From the IMG/VR virus record IMGVR_UViG_3300009431_000014, positions 1-64,000 of that record: 64,000 nt of DNA; one strand, given 5' to 3'. Position numbers and translations under genes: made by a program. Origin of the DNA: a virus. Shown piece after piece: positions 42,315-51,514 of the stretch (positions within the stretch are counted from its first letter, which is position 1; each line of letters starts with the position of its first letter). The notes under the pieces were generated by a model that saw only the letters and a list, made by a program, of their open reading frames with translations, made no database searches and was not told the DNA's origin.

Positions 42315-42368
42315 AATACGCCAAGTATTGGTCGAAAATAGCAGTTATACCGACCAACTTTTCACGTA
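42315..42368 (+). other. Nested inverted repeats upstream of the GroES-like gene
   Basis: AATACG (42315-42320) pairs with CGTATT (42363-42368) around TTGGTCG (42328-42334) and CGACCAA (42351-42357), with symmetrical 7-base interior gaps allowing for one offset. It could be an operator or an RNA element. No T-run follows, so it is not a standard terminator. The rest of the 131-base gap shows nothing else. Confidence 0.4.
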
Positions 42369-42435
42369 TTGTTAAATGAAAAGGGAAAAACTCTGCGGAC
42401 ACTACTCTGTAGACCTTACACTTTAAGGAGTCACG

Positions 42436-42981
42436 ATGCAAGAAAAATGTTTAACCTGCGGTACTGATGTTATAAGAACTACTGAGAACAACGAAGAAGT
42501 AGTTCGTCCTGCCAATCCTAACTTCCACCATACCAAGTCCGACTTCAGTGTTCCCTTTTATTGTGAAATTTGCGGTGCTATCAAGCTTAGCTTGAGACCG
42601 ATTCGAGATAAAGTATTCGTTTACCAGAAACCCTTACCAGAGAAAATAGGAAGCATTCATTTACCAGATACCACGGATTATAGAGGTGGCGGTACGAAGA
42701 CAGTTCTCGGTGAGAATAAGTTCTGTGTATTGGCTAAGGGTCCAGGAGCATGGGGCAAAGCTGATCCACGTGATCCGAAGTGTAAGAAAGACAAGTGGTA
42801 TTCTACTGATCATATTGAGGTGGGAGATCTTGTACTTTTGAGTACTAAAAACATACCTGCTAAGATGAAGGCAATAGGGAATGATGGTAAAGAATATAAC
42901 TTTGTTCTTTGTAATGGCGTAGATATCTATGCTGCATGGGTTCCAGATGAAGAACCAGTTGCTGAAGAGGTGATGGCGTAA
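42436..42981 (+). CDS. GroES/Cpn10-like co-chaperonin with zinc ribbon (181 aa)
   Basis: Residues from about 52 match Cpn10: LRPIRDKVFVYQKPLPEKIGSIHLP…VLAKGPG…EVGDLVLLSTK. The N-terminal 50 residues hold CLTC and CEIC pairs, a zinc ribbon not present in GroES. T4 gp31 and similar phage co-chaperonins fold the capsid protein with host GroEL; the same role is inferred. It is placed just before the head genes. Confidence 0.72.
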   Translation: MQEKCLTCGTDVIRTTENNEEVVRPANPNFHHTKSDFSVPFYCEICGAIKLSLRPIRDKVFVYQKPLPEKIGSIHLPDTTDYRGGGTKTVLGENKFCVLAKGPGAWGKADPRDPKCKKDKWYSTDHIEVGDLVLLSTKNIPAKMKAIGNDGKEYNFVLCNGVDIYAAWVPDEEPVAEEVMA

Positions 42982-43421
42982 TGACTCAGATCCTTTCAGA
43001 ACTCATAGTTCCCAAACCTGGACAGAAAGTCAAGGATATAAATACTGGGGAGTTCGGAGAGATTGAGTATTATAAGTATCGTTCTGGAGAAGCGACCTTT
43101 ATCCCAGTTCGGATGGAATCAGGTAGGTTAGATAAGCCTAATCATTTCTCGTTCCCCCGTAGGTATGAGGTTGTTGATGATGATTCCGAAGATTACAAGA
43201 ATCATCTGGAAGTAAAAAAGATTAATAAGGAGCTCCTTGATAGAGAGAAGGAACTCCATAATATTGGAATTGTTAAGAAGAATAGTCAAGCAGGATTAAA
43301 AGAGTTGCCTTCACTTCTCAAGATTGCGATGCAAGATAGAATCAATGCTCTTGAGAAAGAAGAGAAATCGTTGGAGCGTGAAGTTAAGAAGCTCCAGAAA
43401 CGTCAAAAAGAGTTGAGTTAA
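42981..43421 (+). CDS. Hypothetical protein with C-terminal coiled coil (146 aa)
   Basis: The first 70 residues are beta-rich and KOW-like (GQKVKDINTGEFGEIEYYKY); residues 110-146 are a charged coiled coil. TAATG coupling to the previous gene. No family was recognised. Confidence 0.5.
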   Translation: MTQILSELIVPKPGQKVKDINTGEFGEIEYYKYRSGEATFIPVRMESGRLDKPNHFSFPRRYEVVDDDSEDYKNHLEVKKINKELLDREKELHNIGIVKKNSQAGLKELPSLLKIAMQDRINALEKEEKSLEREVKKLQKRQKELS

Positions 43422-43423
43422 TT

Positions 43424-43822
43424 ATGAGTGAAGTTCAAGAGAATCAGATGGTTCATATGGGTGACGCAGTACGGAAGCTCGCTGTCGGTATGGTTGGCAG
43501 GATCGAGAACGGTGCTGTGACATTGAACAAGTTAGAAGAATCTCTTCTTAACTTACTCTATGATAAAGAAAGTGGCGAACTTAAGAATCGGGATCCACAA
43601 TTCTTATTGAATGTTTGTAAATATTTTAGAGGTTCCATTACAGTAGAGACTTCAGCAGTGCTGAGTTTCGTATCTTCTTTACAGCGAGGTAAGCTCCCAG
43701 CAATTCCAGGAGATCCTCAAGAAGAACCAGTGAAGTATGATGGAGCTAAGAAAGCTATTATCGATATGGATCCATCGAAGCGAGAAGAGCTTCGTAAAGA
43801 ACTCGAAGTAGGTCCAGAATGA
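43424..43822 (+). CDS. Hypothetical protein, possible small terminase (132 aa)
   Basis: Helical N-terminal half (NKLEESLLNLLYDKESGELKNRDPQFLLNV…). Size and position two genes before the large terminase fit a small terminase subunit (T4 gp16 is 164 aa). No sequence motif proves this. Confidence 0.5.
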   Translation: MSEVQENQMVHMGDAVRKLAVGMVGRIENGAVTLNKLEESLLNLLYDKESGELKNRDPQFLLNVCKYFRGSITVETSAVLSFVSSLQRGKLPAIPGDPQEEPVKYDGAKKAIIDMDPSKREELRKELEVGPE

Positions 43823-44307
43823 TTTACAGTCGTAGTGAGTTATTGAAGCTCTGGCTTGAAGTTATCAGTTATGGTTCTTTGGAAGGTACGCCACTTGCTG
43901 AGATGAAGACACGTGATTATCGAGAAGGTAATCTTTATTGTAGTCATTGTAAGACTTATACTGCTCGCCTCTCGAATGTCAAAGGTAGGTGGGCATGTGA
44001 TAGATGTAATGATACTGGGATCGGACCGAAGTATAAACCAGCATTTGTTTACAGAATTACGAATGATATGATTGATTATTTCGGTGAAGTTAAAAGTGAG
44101 TATCTATTTGACAGTGCACAGCTACAAGGGTTCGTTAACTTCGTTCAGTTGAATAAGAAATCTAACGAATTCCTCCACTTTCTTGCGTTTATCAGGAAAC
44201 TCCTGATGAAAGAAGTGGGATCTCTTGGCGTGCTGGATTTCCTAACCAGTGCTCAACGGAGCATTGACAGGCAGAATGATGCTGTAACACCATCGCCTAC
44301 GGAATAA
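43819..44307 (+). CDS. Zinc-ribbon protein before terminase (162 aa)
   Basis: Residues about 40-65 carry CSHC and CDRC pairs, then a helical region with FLHFLAFIRKLLMKE. ATGA overlap. Another candidate for a packaging partner. No family was recognised. Confidence 0.5.
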   Translation: MIYSRSELLKLWLEVISYGSLEGTPLAEMKTRDYREGNLYCSHCKTYTARLSNVKGRWACDRCNDTGIGPKYKPAFVYRITNDMIDYFGEVKSEYLFDSAQLQGFVNFVQLNKKSNEFLHFLAFIRKLLMKEVGSLGVLDFLTSAQRSIDRQNDAVTPSPTE

Positions 44308-44363
44308 CTGTGGGGGCAGTTAGTAGGGGTAGCAAGGAGGAGCCGACATGATAAGGGATCAAC

Positions 44364-46361
44364 ATGGAAAAGACAGTTCAGGATAATACAGACTTGTTGC
44401 AAAGGATTAAAGCTAATCCTGAGTTACGAGAATTTCTGACTAAGGTTGATTATACAGAGCAGCCTGTAGATATTGTTACATTTATTACTGATCCTCAATA
44501 TCTTGGCAATGCAACCGACAAGGGTACCAAGCTCTACGACGTATGGCATAAGACTCTCCGAGAAGTTCATGCAGACGATAACATCTTTGAAGTTGTATTA
44601 ACTGGATCAATCGGAACTGGTAAATCAGCTTGTGCAGATATCGGACTTGCTTATGGTCTTTATAGAGTACTGTGTCTGAAGAACCCAGAGCAATACTACA
44701 AACTATTAATCGGTAAATCATTATCATTAGTCTTCTTCTCAATGAGTTTATCCCTCTCAGGCTCAAACAACTTCCAATCATTCCAGAATAAATTACAGTC
44801 CTCTCCATGGTTCATGAATCGTGGAGTACTCAGAGGCAATGTCAACCCAGTTCTATACTTCGATAAAATAGATTACAAGCTCAGTTCTCCTAGATGTAGT
44901 GGAGCTGGTATGATTGGTGGAGATGTTATCGGTGGTATTTTAGATGAGATTAATACTCCTGGAGAATCCAAAGGAGTTAAAGAGAGAACATTCGCAGCAT
45001 ACCAATCAGTTGTAAGACGAATGGAAACTCGATTTATGGAGATGGGAAGTCTCCCAGGCTTAAAATTATACTTATGTGCGTCTAAAGATGAAGAACTCTC
45101 ATTCGTTGACCAGCATATTAATAAAAGGAAGAACTCTACAAATGTACTTGTTAAAGATATTAAGCTTTGGGAAGCTAAACCACGAGCTTACTCAGGCATG
45201 AGATTCCCAGTAGCAGTTGGAGATGCATTCAAAGTTTCTAGAATTATCCAAGAGAGTGAAAGAGCAGAGTTCATTAAATCTGGTTATACCATTGTTGATG
45301 TTCCTGATGAGCACAGAAATGATTTTGAGTATGATCTAATCGGAGCTCTCCGAGATCTCGCAGGTGTTACTGTAGCTGGTCTTCGTAGATATAAGCTCTT
45401 CGCATCAGAAAAATTCATAAGGGAATGCTTCGATGACGCTAAGGTAGATCCTGTAGCAGGAGGCACTCTCGAGACTGGACTCAACCACGAAGTTGATTGG
45501 ATTCATTATGTTGATCTCAAGAAAATCAGAAGCGAACTATCAGATAACCATTATATCCACCTCGATATAGCTGCAGCTGGTGGGGGAGATGCAATGGGTA
45601 TAGCTTGTTCTTCAGTTAAGAGGTGGATTGAAGTAGATAAAGAGAATGAAGAAGGTACATTCTCCAAAGTGAAGCTCCCAGTAGTTGAGACGGACTTCAT
45701 GCTGAGGGTTAAATCTCAAGAAGGTGATCGTATCCCTCTACATATGATGCGTAGATTCATTCTTGACCTCAGAGCTAGAGGACTCCACATTAAACAATTT
45801 ACTGTAGACTTGAGACTTATGTCTGAGGATACCATTCAAATCTTAACCAAGGAAGGCATCCCAACATCTTATCTCTCAGTTGACAGAACAATTAAACCTT
45901 ATATGACTTTCCGTGATCTTGTGTTCGAAAAACGTTGGATGAGTCACTATGATCCTTGGATGTATATTGAAGCTAAGAATGTCGAACATGACCGAGAGAC
46001 TAACAAGATAGATCACCCAGAGAAGGTCGAAGAGGTCGAGATACTACAAGACGGAAACGTCAGAACATTGGTCATGGATGGGAGCAAGGATATACTAGAC
46101 GCAGTGGTCGCATCTACATACCAGTGTGTAACAAGCGAGAGAGCACCCATTAAGGTAGAGTCAGTAAAGAAGGTAATGGATGCAATGAAATCTGGAGCTG
46201 GGCGATCTAGTAATCCAGCCAATCTACCAGATGATTGGTTTGTAACTGACGAGTCAAAGAAGTTTCTTAAGAAGACTACTGGCAGTGGTACTATTGTCAA
46301 AGGTCAGAATAGAGCTGAGAAAATGTTAGAAGCAATCAACGCAGTTCAGGAGGTTATCTAA
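44364..46361 (+). CDS. terL: Large terminase subunit (665 aa)
   Basis: Packaging motor ATPase and nuclease. Walker A is GSIGTGKS (81-88) and GGILDEINTPGES the Walker B with catalytic Glu. The nuclease half has HYIHLDIAAAGGGDAMGIA as its first acidic strand. Length matches T4 gp17 (610 aa). ATG 44364 follows AAGGGATCAAC. Followed directly by the portal gene. Confidence 0.87.
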   Translation: MEKTVQDNTDLLQRIKANPELREFLTKVDYTEQPVDIVTFITDPQYLGNATDKGTKLYDVWHKTLREVHADDNIFEVVLTGSIGTGKSACADIGLAYGLYRVLCLKNPEQYYKLLIGKSLSLVFFSMSLSLSGSNNFQSFQNKLQSSPWFMNRGVLRGNVNPVLYFDKIDYKLSSPRCSGAGMIGGDVIGGILDEINTPGESKGVKERTFAAYQSVVRRMETRFMEMGSLPGLKLYLCASKDEELSFVDQHINKRKNSTNVLVKDIKLWEAKPRAYSGMRFPVAVGDAFKVSRIIQESERAEFIKSGYTIVDVPDEHRNDFEYDLIGALRDLAGVTVAGLRRYKLFASEKFIRECFDDAKVDPVAGGTLETGLNHEVDWIHYVDLKKIRSELSDNHYIHLDIAAAGGGDAMGIACSSVKRWIEVDKENEEGTFSKVKLPVVETDFMLRVKSQEGDRIPLHMMRRFILDLRARGLHIKQFTVDLRLMSEDTIQILTKEGIPTSYLSVDRTIKPYMTFRDLVFEKRWMSHYDPWMYIEAKNVEHDRETNKIDHPEKVEEVEILQDGNVRTLVMDGSKDILDAVVASTYQCVTSERAPIKVESVKKVMDAMKSGAGRSSNPANLPDDWFVTDESKKFLKKTTGSGTIVKGQNRAEKMLEAINAVQEVI

Positions 46362-46363
46362 TA

Positions 46364-48172
46364 ATGGATTTCTTCGGATTCAATAAACAGAAGGATAAGA
46401 TCTTTAAGAAACCGATAGATGTGCCTGTGGGTACAGCTAAGAAGATGTTTGATCCTGCACAAGCTCAGGACATCATGAAATATATAGCTTCTACTGGCTC
46501 TTATCTTGATTCGAATCAGATGAGACAATATATCGCTAACGCACTAGCAATCGGGTACTTCAGAAGAACATTCTACAGAGAGTGCGAAGCTTCACTAGAA
46601 CATCCACTAGTACTCGGAGCTGTGTTACTCTATGTAGATGCAGTAACAGCTATGAGCTCACTTACCAATAGATCAGTCTGGGTTACTTCCGAAGACAAAC
46701 AACTTGAGAATCTACTCAATCAATTCTTAGAAGATGTCAGTGTTGATGAACGTCTCCGTGATTGGGCAGGTCAATTAGCAGAATATGGTGACTACTTCAT
46801 CGAACCTATAGGTAAGGACGGATTAGGAGTCACTTACCTAGATGATAATATTCATCCAGCTGATATGGAACGTATAGACATCAATGGTAGACTAGAAGGT
46901 TTCGTACGTACTGGACAATATGGTCAACAGACTACAGTCGAATCATTCTTAGAACCACCTTGGAAGTACGTTCATTTCCGTACATTCGGCTTGAGGAAGC
47001 GTACAATGCATACGACCTTCGGACTGTTCGGGCAACCAGATCAAGGCGTACAGTACCAAATTGTACAGGGAAACCAAGGTTATAGAGTTACTACTCGTTA
47101 TGGAACACCTATTATAGCACCTTCAGTGCCAGTATTCAAAAGACTCAAAATGTGTGAAGATAGTGTATTAATGAGTAGATATACAAGAGGAATACTATGG
47201 TATCTATATCATATCAAAATAAAAGGAGGCAACTTCGACTCTGCTTCAGCTCTAGCTAAGGCTTATGCTACTCTACTTAAGAGAAGACAATCGATGTCCG
47301 TAGATGGATCAGATCAACAGTGGAAGGATCGATTCTCACCAGTGTTCGGTCAAATTGAAGATGTATTCGTACCTGAGTCGGATGATATGGAAGTTACGGT
47401 AGATAAAATGGGTGGTGAACCAGACATAAGAGCTCTCGCAGATATTGATCTGCTTACTAATCAATTACTCGGAGCACTGAGAGTTAGTAAGTCTATGCTG
47501 GGAATTACAGATGATCTACCTGGAGCATTCGGTGAGAGTGCAGCTAGACGAATAAGTATTAACTTCGCTAAGAATGCACACACATTACAGGACGCACTTA
47601 ATGCTGGTCTTAAGAGACTCTGTCAGATACACCTTGCTTATCTCAATAAGAATCCTGACCCGAGTAGATTCGAATTGAACTTCGCAGCTATAAGCTCAGC
47701 TGAAGAAGAGGAGCTCAAGAATGGTTTAGATACGGGGGTTGATGTAGCAGAGAAATTAATAGAGCTCATTGGTTCTCAAGTAGGTGAGGAGAATCTCAAG
47801 AAGGGTGAGCTATTAGATTACATCAACCAGAAGATACTTAAGTTGGATGATCTTGACCTAACTAAGTTAGTGAAGAACCCAGAGGAGTTAGATTATGCTC
47901 TCCAAGATATTAAAGCTAAGGAGTCATTCAAGAAAAGATTGCCTAAGTCAATTAGTGGAGATCTGTATTCATACTTACCAGTAGTGAATGGGAAGAAGAC
48001 GGAATTGACAGAAGCTCAGATAAAAGCTAAGGTTGATCCTAAGTCATTGAACCAGCCGTCTCAAGTATTCAAGCTCAATGAGACAGGCAAGCTCAGTAAG
48101 ATCACAAGGGAATGGAAGCCTAGCAAGTTGAAGCTTAATATTAAGGAAGAGAATCAGGAGGCAAATAAGTGA
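46364..48172 (+). CDS. Portal protein, gp20-like (602 aa)
   Basis: Forms the dodecameric DNA-entry ring. Recognised from order after the terminase, from length, and from RYTRGILWYLYHIKIKGGNFDSASALAKAYATLLKRR, which resembles the stem/wing region of gp20 portals. LGALRVSKSMLGITDDLPG is another typical segment. The stop overlaps the next gene's GTG. Confidence 0.82.
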   Translation: MDFFGFNKQKDKIFKKPIDVPVGTAKKMFDPAQAQDIMKYIASTGSYLDSNQMRQYIANALAIGYFRRTFYRECEASLEHPLVLGAVLLYVDAVTAMSSLTNRSVWVTSEDKQLENLLNQFLEDVSVDERLRDWAGQLAEYGDYFIEPIGKDGLGVTYLDDNIHPADMERIDINGRLEGFVRTGQYGQQTTVESFLEPPWKYVHFRTFGLRKRTMHTTFGLFGQPDQGVQYQIVQGNQGYRVTTRYGTPIIAPSVPVFKRLKMCEDSVLMSRYTRGILWYLYHIKIKGGNFDSASALAKAYATLLKRRQSMSVDGSDQQWKDRFSPVFGQIEDVFVPESDDMEVTVDKMGGEPDIRALADIDLLTNQLLGALRVSKSMLGITDDLPGAFGESAARRISINFAKNAHTLQDALNAGLKRLCQIHLAYLNKNPDPSRFELNFAAISSAEEEELKNGLDTGVDVAEKLIELIGSQVGEENLKKGELLDYINQKILKLDDLDLTKLVKNPEELDYALQDIKAKESFKKRLPKSISGDLYSYLPVVNGKKTELTEAQIKAKVDPKSLNQPSQVFKLNETGKLSKITREWKPSKLKLNIKEENQEANK

Positions 48173-48297
48173 GTAAGAGGTACAGTTCCGTATTAGCTTG
48201 TGTATGGGATATGCCGACTAACTTAAGATTCAAACTCAAGTTAACTTATGTGATACTACTCAAGAAGATTAGAAGGAGATTGACTGATGAAGGATAA
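48169..48297 (+). CDS. Small basic protein (42 aa)
   Basis: GTG 48169 follows CAGGAGGCAAATAA and overlaps the portal stop (GTGA): MSKRYSSVLACVWDMPTNLRF…LTDEG. Highly basic in the second half. It overlaps the next gene by 11 bases. Confidence 0.5.
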   Translation: MSKRYSSVLACVWDMPTNLRFKLKLTYVILLKKIRRRLTDEG

Positions 48298-48694
48298 AGT
48301 TACTCAGAAATATACGAAGCTCCATAGTCTCTATTCTGGTACCAAGAATGAAGCAATCAATAAGGTACTCAAGGAAGCAGAGAACTCTATCCTTGAGAAT
48401 CGTTATGATGAGGCAGATAAATTACTGTCTACCCTGAAGACCAGAGAACAGTTGATTGATAAGATCATGAGTTACATCCATGGTAAGCCAGTACATAAGA
48501 CATTGAAGAGAATCTCTGAGGGTAAGATAAAGAATCCTTATGAAGCACTGACTGGACTCAGCTCGTTGTTCACACATATATGTATTGAAGCGGAGCGTGG
48601 TTCTACTGAGTATCATGGCATTCTTAGAGAATTGAATCTGAAGGTTGGTAAGTTACTTAATTTAGAGATAGATATAAACGAGGCTTTAAAATGA
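48287..48694 (+). CDS. Hypothetical helical protein (135 aa)
   Basis: AGAAGGAGATTGACTG precedes the ATG. All-helical, with IDKIMSYIHGKPVHKTLKRI. No family was recognised; position suggests a head or core component. Confidence 0.55.
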   Translation: MKDKVTQKYTKLHSLYSGTKNEAINKVLKEAENSILENRYDEADKLLSTLKTREQLIDKIMSYIHGKPVHKTLKRISEGKIKNPYEALTGLSSLFTHICIEAERGSTEYHGILRELNLKVGKLLNLEIDINEALK

Positions 48695-48786
48695 AGTACT
48701 TATTAATCGTTGTGGGGATCATAGTCATCTGTCTAGCACTAATGGGTGGTTGTGCAATAATGAATCTCACTAAGTTAGCAGGTTGA
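48691..48786 (+). CDS. Small putative lipoprotein (31 aa)
   Basis: MKYLLIVVGIIVICLALMGGCAIMNL…: a signal-like hydrophobic stretch followed by GGC at 19-21, close to a lipobox. ATGA overlap. It may be a membrane lipoprotein; an Rz1-type role cannot be shown. Confidence 0.45.
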   Translation: MKYLLIVVGIIVICLALMGGCAIMNLTKLAG

Positions 48787-48856
48787 TTTTGAGCTCAGGA
48801 GTTAGTCAAACCACGGGGATGAATCAAAACAGCGAACCTATTAAGGAGGATGTATA

Positions 48857-49237
48857 ATGAGTGACTTATTAAAGAAGTTACATGGAGTACACGAATCGAT
48901 ATTGCCAGACAATATTCAGACATTAGCGGATAAGATCCATCAAGACTTATCAGCATCCGCTGGGAACACTAGTTATCGTTATGATGGTGGTGGAATCAAA
49001 GTCAAGATAGGCGATATCCAGGACACCGATTCTGAGACAACATACGGAGCTATCACAGTAACTCTCAATAGGAAAGAGTTAGGACTCGATCCTACTAAGG
49101 AACAGATGCAAGCTATTGTAGATAATATATTCGGCACACATCCTGGCATGCAAGTCTATGGTGGTAACATCCAAGACTTAAGAGTTGACAAAGACATTAT
49201 CCAGTTGGAAGTCAATGATGTAACGGTACCGATGTGA
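48857..49237 (+). CDS. Head-region protein with tag-like N-terminus (126 aa)
   Basis: Starts MSDLLKKLHGVHES, a looser form of the MNKMLKxLQE tag of the next genes. The rest is a compact alpha/beta domain (GGGIKVKIGDIQDTD…). AAGGAGGATGTATA precedes the ATG. Likely a head internal or core protein by position. Confidence 0.55.
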   Translation: MSDLLKKLHGVHESILPDNIQTLADKIHQDLSASAGNTSYRYDGGGIKVKIGDIQDTDSETTYGAITVTLNRKELGLDPTKEQMQAIVDNIFGTHPGMQVYGGNIQDLRVDKDIIQLEVNDVTVPM

Positions 49238-49243
49238 GGGATC

Positions 49244-49543
49244 ATGAATAAGACTGAGTTAAAATACGGGAGAGAATGGGTAGCACGAGCAGCTTCACTT
49301 ATAGCGAACCTACTCTATTCAGCATGGCGTGATCTCGTTATCGAGACTGATAGTGACGTAGATCCGAGGGTCTTCTTTGAGAGTGAATACTTACTGAGTA
49401 TCCATCCGACTAAAGCGGACTGGCTCGAGATAGTCTATAAGTTCTTCATGTGGGAAGTAACAGGACGCAGAACGTACACTACCGATTTCGAAGACTACGC
49501 AATGGGTGGTCTGGGAGCATTAAAGGAAATGTATAATGAATAA
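49244..49543 (+). CDS. Hypothetical protein (99 aa)
   Basis: Helical, aromatic-rich (ADWLEIVYKFFMWEVTGRR). Begins MNKTELKYG, which is not the full tag. It overlaps the next gene by 8 bases. No family was recognised. Confidence 0.5.
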   Translation: MNKTELKYGREWVARAASLIANLLYSAWRDLVIETDSDVDPRVFFESEYLLSIHPTKADWLEIVYKFFMWEVTGRRTYTTDFEDYAMGGLGALKEMYNE

Positions 49544-50300
49544 GATGTTAACAGCTTTACAAGATGTAATCGACATACAAGTAGCTGAGCCTACAGTGAA
49601 GAAGGATCCCTACATGAGAGGCATGGCTAATGGTCTACTTTGTGCTCAATCAGTACTCACTGGCATTGAGCCTAACTACATTACCCAGGAGAGACTATTG
49701 AAGCAATTACAAGAGACGCCATTCGAGACTGAGCAAGAACAATTCTTTGAGGAGAGAACGAACAAACACATCGGCTTAGTTAAGGAAGTAATAAGTCAAT
49801 TAGTTAATAAGATGCCAGAACTCTCTGATCTTACTGCAAGAGGTGAGATACATGATGCAAGTAAATTCGAAGAGCCAGAACGTACTCCGTATATCTCTCT
49901 TACTTGGAGACACAAGTTGGAGAAAGAGAATGGTGAGCATGACCCGTATCATGATAAAGGTTATCAGACACCTGGCATGTTGACCAAAGAAGATGAGAAC
50001 AAAGCTACCCTACATCATGTGACTACTAATTCTCATCATCCTGAATATCATTTGACAGATAAGAGTGACGCAAATATAGATGCTGAGGACAGGGACAAAT
50101 CAGTACAATGTATTGATGCGAGTGCGATGGGGGAGCTTGACGTATATGAAATGGTTTGTGACTGGGTTGCGATGAGTAGAGAGTTAGGTACGAATACTGC
50201 AAGACAATGGTTCGATAAGCAACAAGGAGTCAGGTGGCAGTTCTCTGAGCACCAAGTTGAGCTAATTGATAAAGCATTGAAGGTATTAGAAAATGAATAA
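49536..50300 (+). CDS. DUF5662-like protein with capsid-tag-like N-terminus (254 aa)
   Basis: The tag is MNKMLTALQDV. Residues about 75-220 match DUF5662: KHIGLVKEV, IHDASKFEEPE, TTNSHHPEYH, VYEMVCDWVAMS. The conserved His/Asp/Glu set suggests a metal enzyme, perhaps a hydrolase, of unknown substrate. If the tag works as proposed it is packaged and injected with the DNA. Confidence 0.62.
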   Translation: MNKMLTALQDVIDIQVAEPTVKKDPYMRGMANGLLCAQSVLTGIEPNYITQERLLKQLQETPFETEQEQFFEERTNKHIGLVKEVISQLVNKMPELSDLTARGEIHDASKFEEPERTPYISLTWRHKLEKENGEHDPYHDKGYQTPGMLTKEDENKATLHHVTTNSHHPEYHLTDKSDANIDAEDRDKSVQCIDASAMGELDVYEMVCDWVAMSRELGTNTARQWFDKQQGVRWQFSEHQVELIDKALKVLENE

Positions 50301-50346
50301 GATGCTAAAAAGATTACAAGAAGTAACTCTAAGCGAAGAGAAGGAC
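50293..50346 (+). repeat. N-terminal tag DNA repeat, copy A
   Basis: The first 54 bases of this gene match 51461-51514 at 52 of 54 positions. Confidence 0.8.
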
Positions 50347-50835
50347 TCTGAAGCTATTATTGAGTTAGAGGGTCAGATAACAGAACTCGAAGTGCAGCCT
50401 TCTCCAGGTGAGAAAACTGCACTTGAATATCTGCATAAGGCGGTTGATCATTTGAAGAGTGGTGATACCAATTCCGCTGTTCATCAGATTGATCGTATTC
50501 TCAAGGATGGGGCGATCAATCCTCATCGGTTAGATACCTTAAGAGACCTCCGTGATAAGTTAGCAGGAGATACAGCGTCTCGACTAGGGTTCTTGAGTTT
50601 CAAGAGTCAGTCGGCTATCGATAGAGTGTTCGGTGAAGGTAAGGCTCCTAAGGTGGAACCTAACCGAACATATCGCATTCTTAAGAAAGATCGTTCGGCT
50701 TCTAGACATGCGGGGACATATATCTATTACACCATAGAAGTGGATGGGGAGGAATACCGTTTCGATTGGAACTCAACACGTGAAGGTGACCGTCTCTCTG
50801 CCATCGGAGTGGCGTTCACGAAGGAGGAGAAATGA
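50293..50835 (+). CDS. Tagged head-region protein A (180 aa)
   Basis: N-terminus MNKMLKRLQEVTLSEEKD; Leu8-Gln9-Glu10 fits the Leu-x-Glu cleavage rule of T4 gp21-type proteases. Then a helical region, and a beta domain from about residue 120 (NRTYRILKKDR…YYTIEVDGEEYRFDW). No known family. ATGA-type overlaps at both ends. Confidence 0.6.
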   Translation: MNKMLKRLQEVTLSEEKDSEAIIELEGQITELEVQPSPGEKTALEYLHKAVDHLKSGDTNSAVHQIDRILKDGAINPHRLDTLRDLRDKLAGDTASRLGFLSFKSQSAIDRVFGEGKAPKVEPNRTYRILKKDRSASRHAGTYIYYTIEVDGEEYRFDWNSTREGDRLSAIGVAFTKEEK

Positions 50836-51464
50836 ATAAGATGCTAAAGAAACTACAAGAAGCTAAGTTCGATGAACACCGAGGATACCTTTCTAATGCA
50901 TTGGATCAAATAGGACTCAACTATCAATCAGTCTACTATCTTCAGCGTGGTAGTCACGTATTTGTGATATACAATTCTGGGGATGAGAGCAAGGAATACA
51001 AGCTCTCAGAGATCCTGTCAAGTGCTGTGTATGATAGACTCAGTGATTATTTGCCTCCATCAGATGTTGAGATGATTAAAGCTGGACAGAAAAGGTTCAC
51101 TCGATACACGGATGCGAGAGAACCACTGATTCGGAATACTTCCAAGGTTGTGGTTATCGATCAGAATGGTAAAGTCAGAGATGAGATCGAGGAGAGAAAA
51201 TTAAAAGAACAGTATCATGTTTCTCTGGTCTCTGATAATGGGAAGTATCACCTAGAGGATCCCAAAGGTAGAACCTCTTCAACCCAGGATAAACCAGGGA
51301 TGACACAATTACTCAGAGCTATCGGAGCTAGGAAATCAGGTGTCAGCGTACAAGATCTCAGCACCTTTGTTGATAAAGCTGGGAAGACTCAAATTGATGT
51401 AGATCCTCGTAGACTGTTCGAGTTGATCCCACAATTCCGACCTGATAAGAAGGAGAAGAAATGA
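50832..51464 (+). CDS. Tagged head-region protein B (210 aa)
   Basis: N-terminus MNKMLKKLQEAKFDEH, again with Leu-Gln-Glu at 8-10 followed by Ala. Two alpha/beta parts follow (SVYYLQRGSHVFVIYNSGDES; VVVIDQNGKVRDE). No family was recognised. Confidence 0.6.
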   Translation: MNKMLKKLQEAKFDEHRGYLSNALDQIGLNYQSVYYLQRGSHVFVIYNSGDESKEYKLSEILSSAVYDRLSDYLPPSDVEMIKAGQKRFTRYTDAREPLIRNTSKVVVIDQNGKVRDEIEERKLKEQYHVSLVSDNGKYHLEDPKGRTSSTQDKPGMTQLLRAIGARKSGVSVQDLSTFVDKAGKTQIDVDPRRLFELIPQFRPDKKEKK

Positions 51465-51514
51465 ATAATATGCTAAAAAGATTACAAGAAGTAACTCTAA
51501 GCGGAGAGAAGGAC
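51461..51514 (+). repeat. N-terminal tag DNA repeat, copy B
   Basis: Near-identical to 50293-50346 (two differences in 54 bases), while the genes diverge immediately after. Confidence 0.8.

Noticed and set aside
39382-48191. Exact 17-base match AAGAGGTACAGTTCCGT at 39382-39398 and 48175-48191, with three GYNNN-phase units
   Set aside because: One copy is inside the 42-residue gene at 48169, and a single 17-base match is only mildly unlikely by chance. It is too short to count as a third array.
48819-48857. 12-codon ORF before the gene at 48857
   Set aside because: It only overlaps the ribosome binding site of the next gene, with no sign of its own translation signal.
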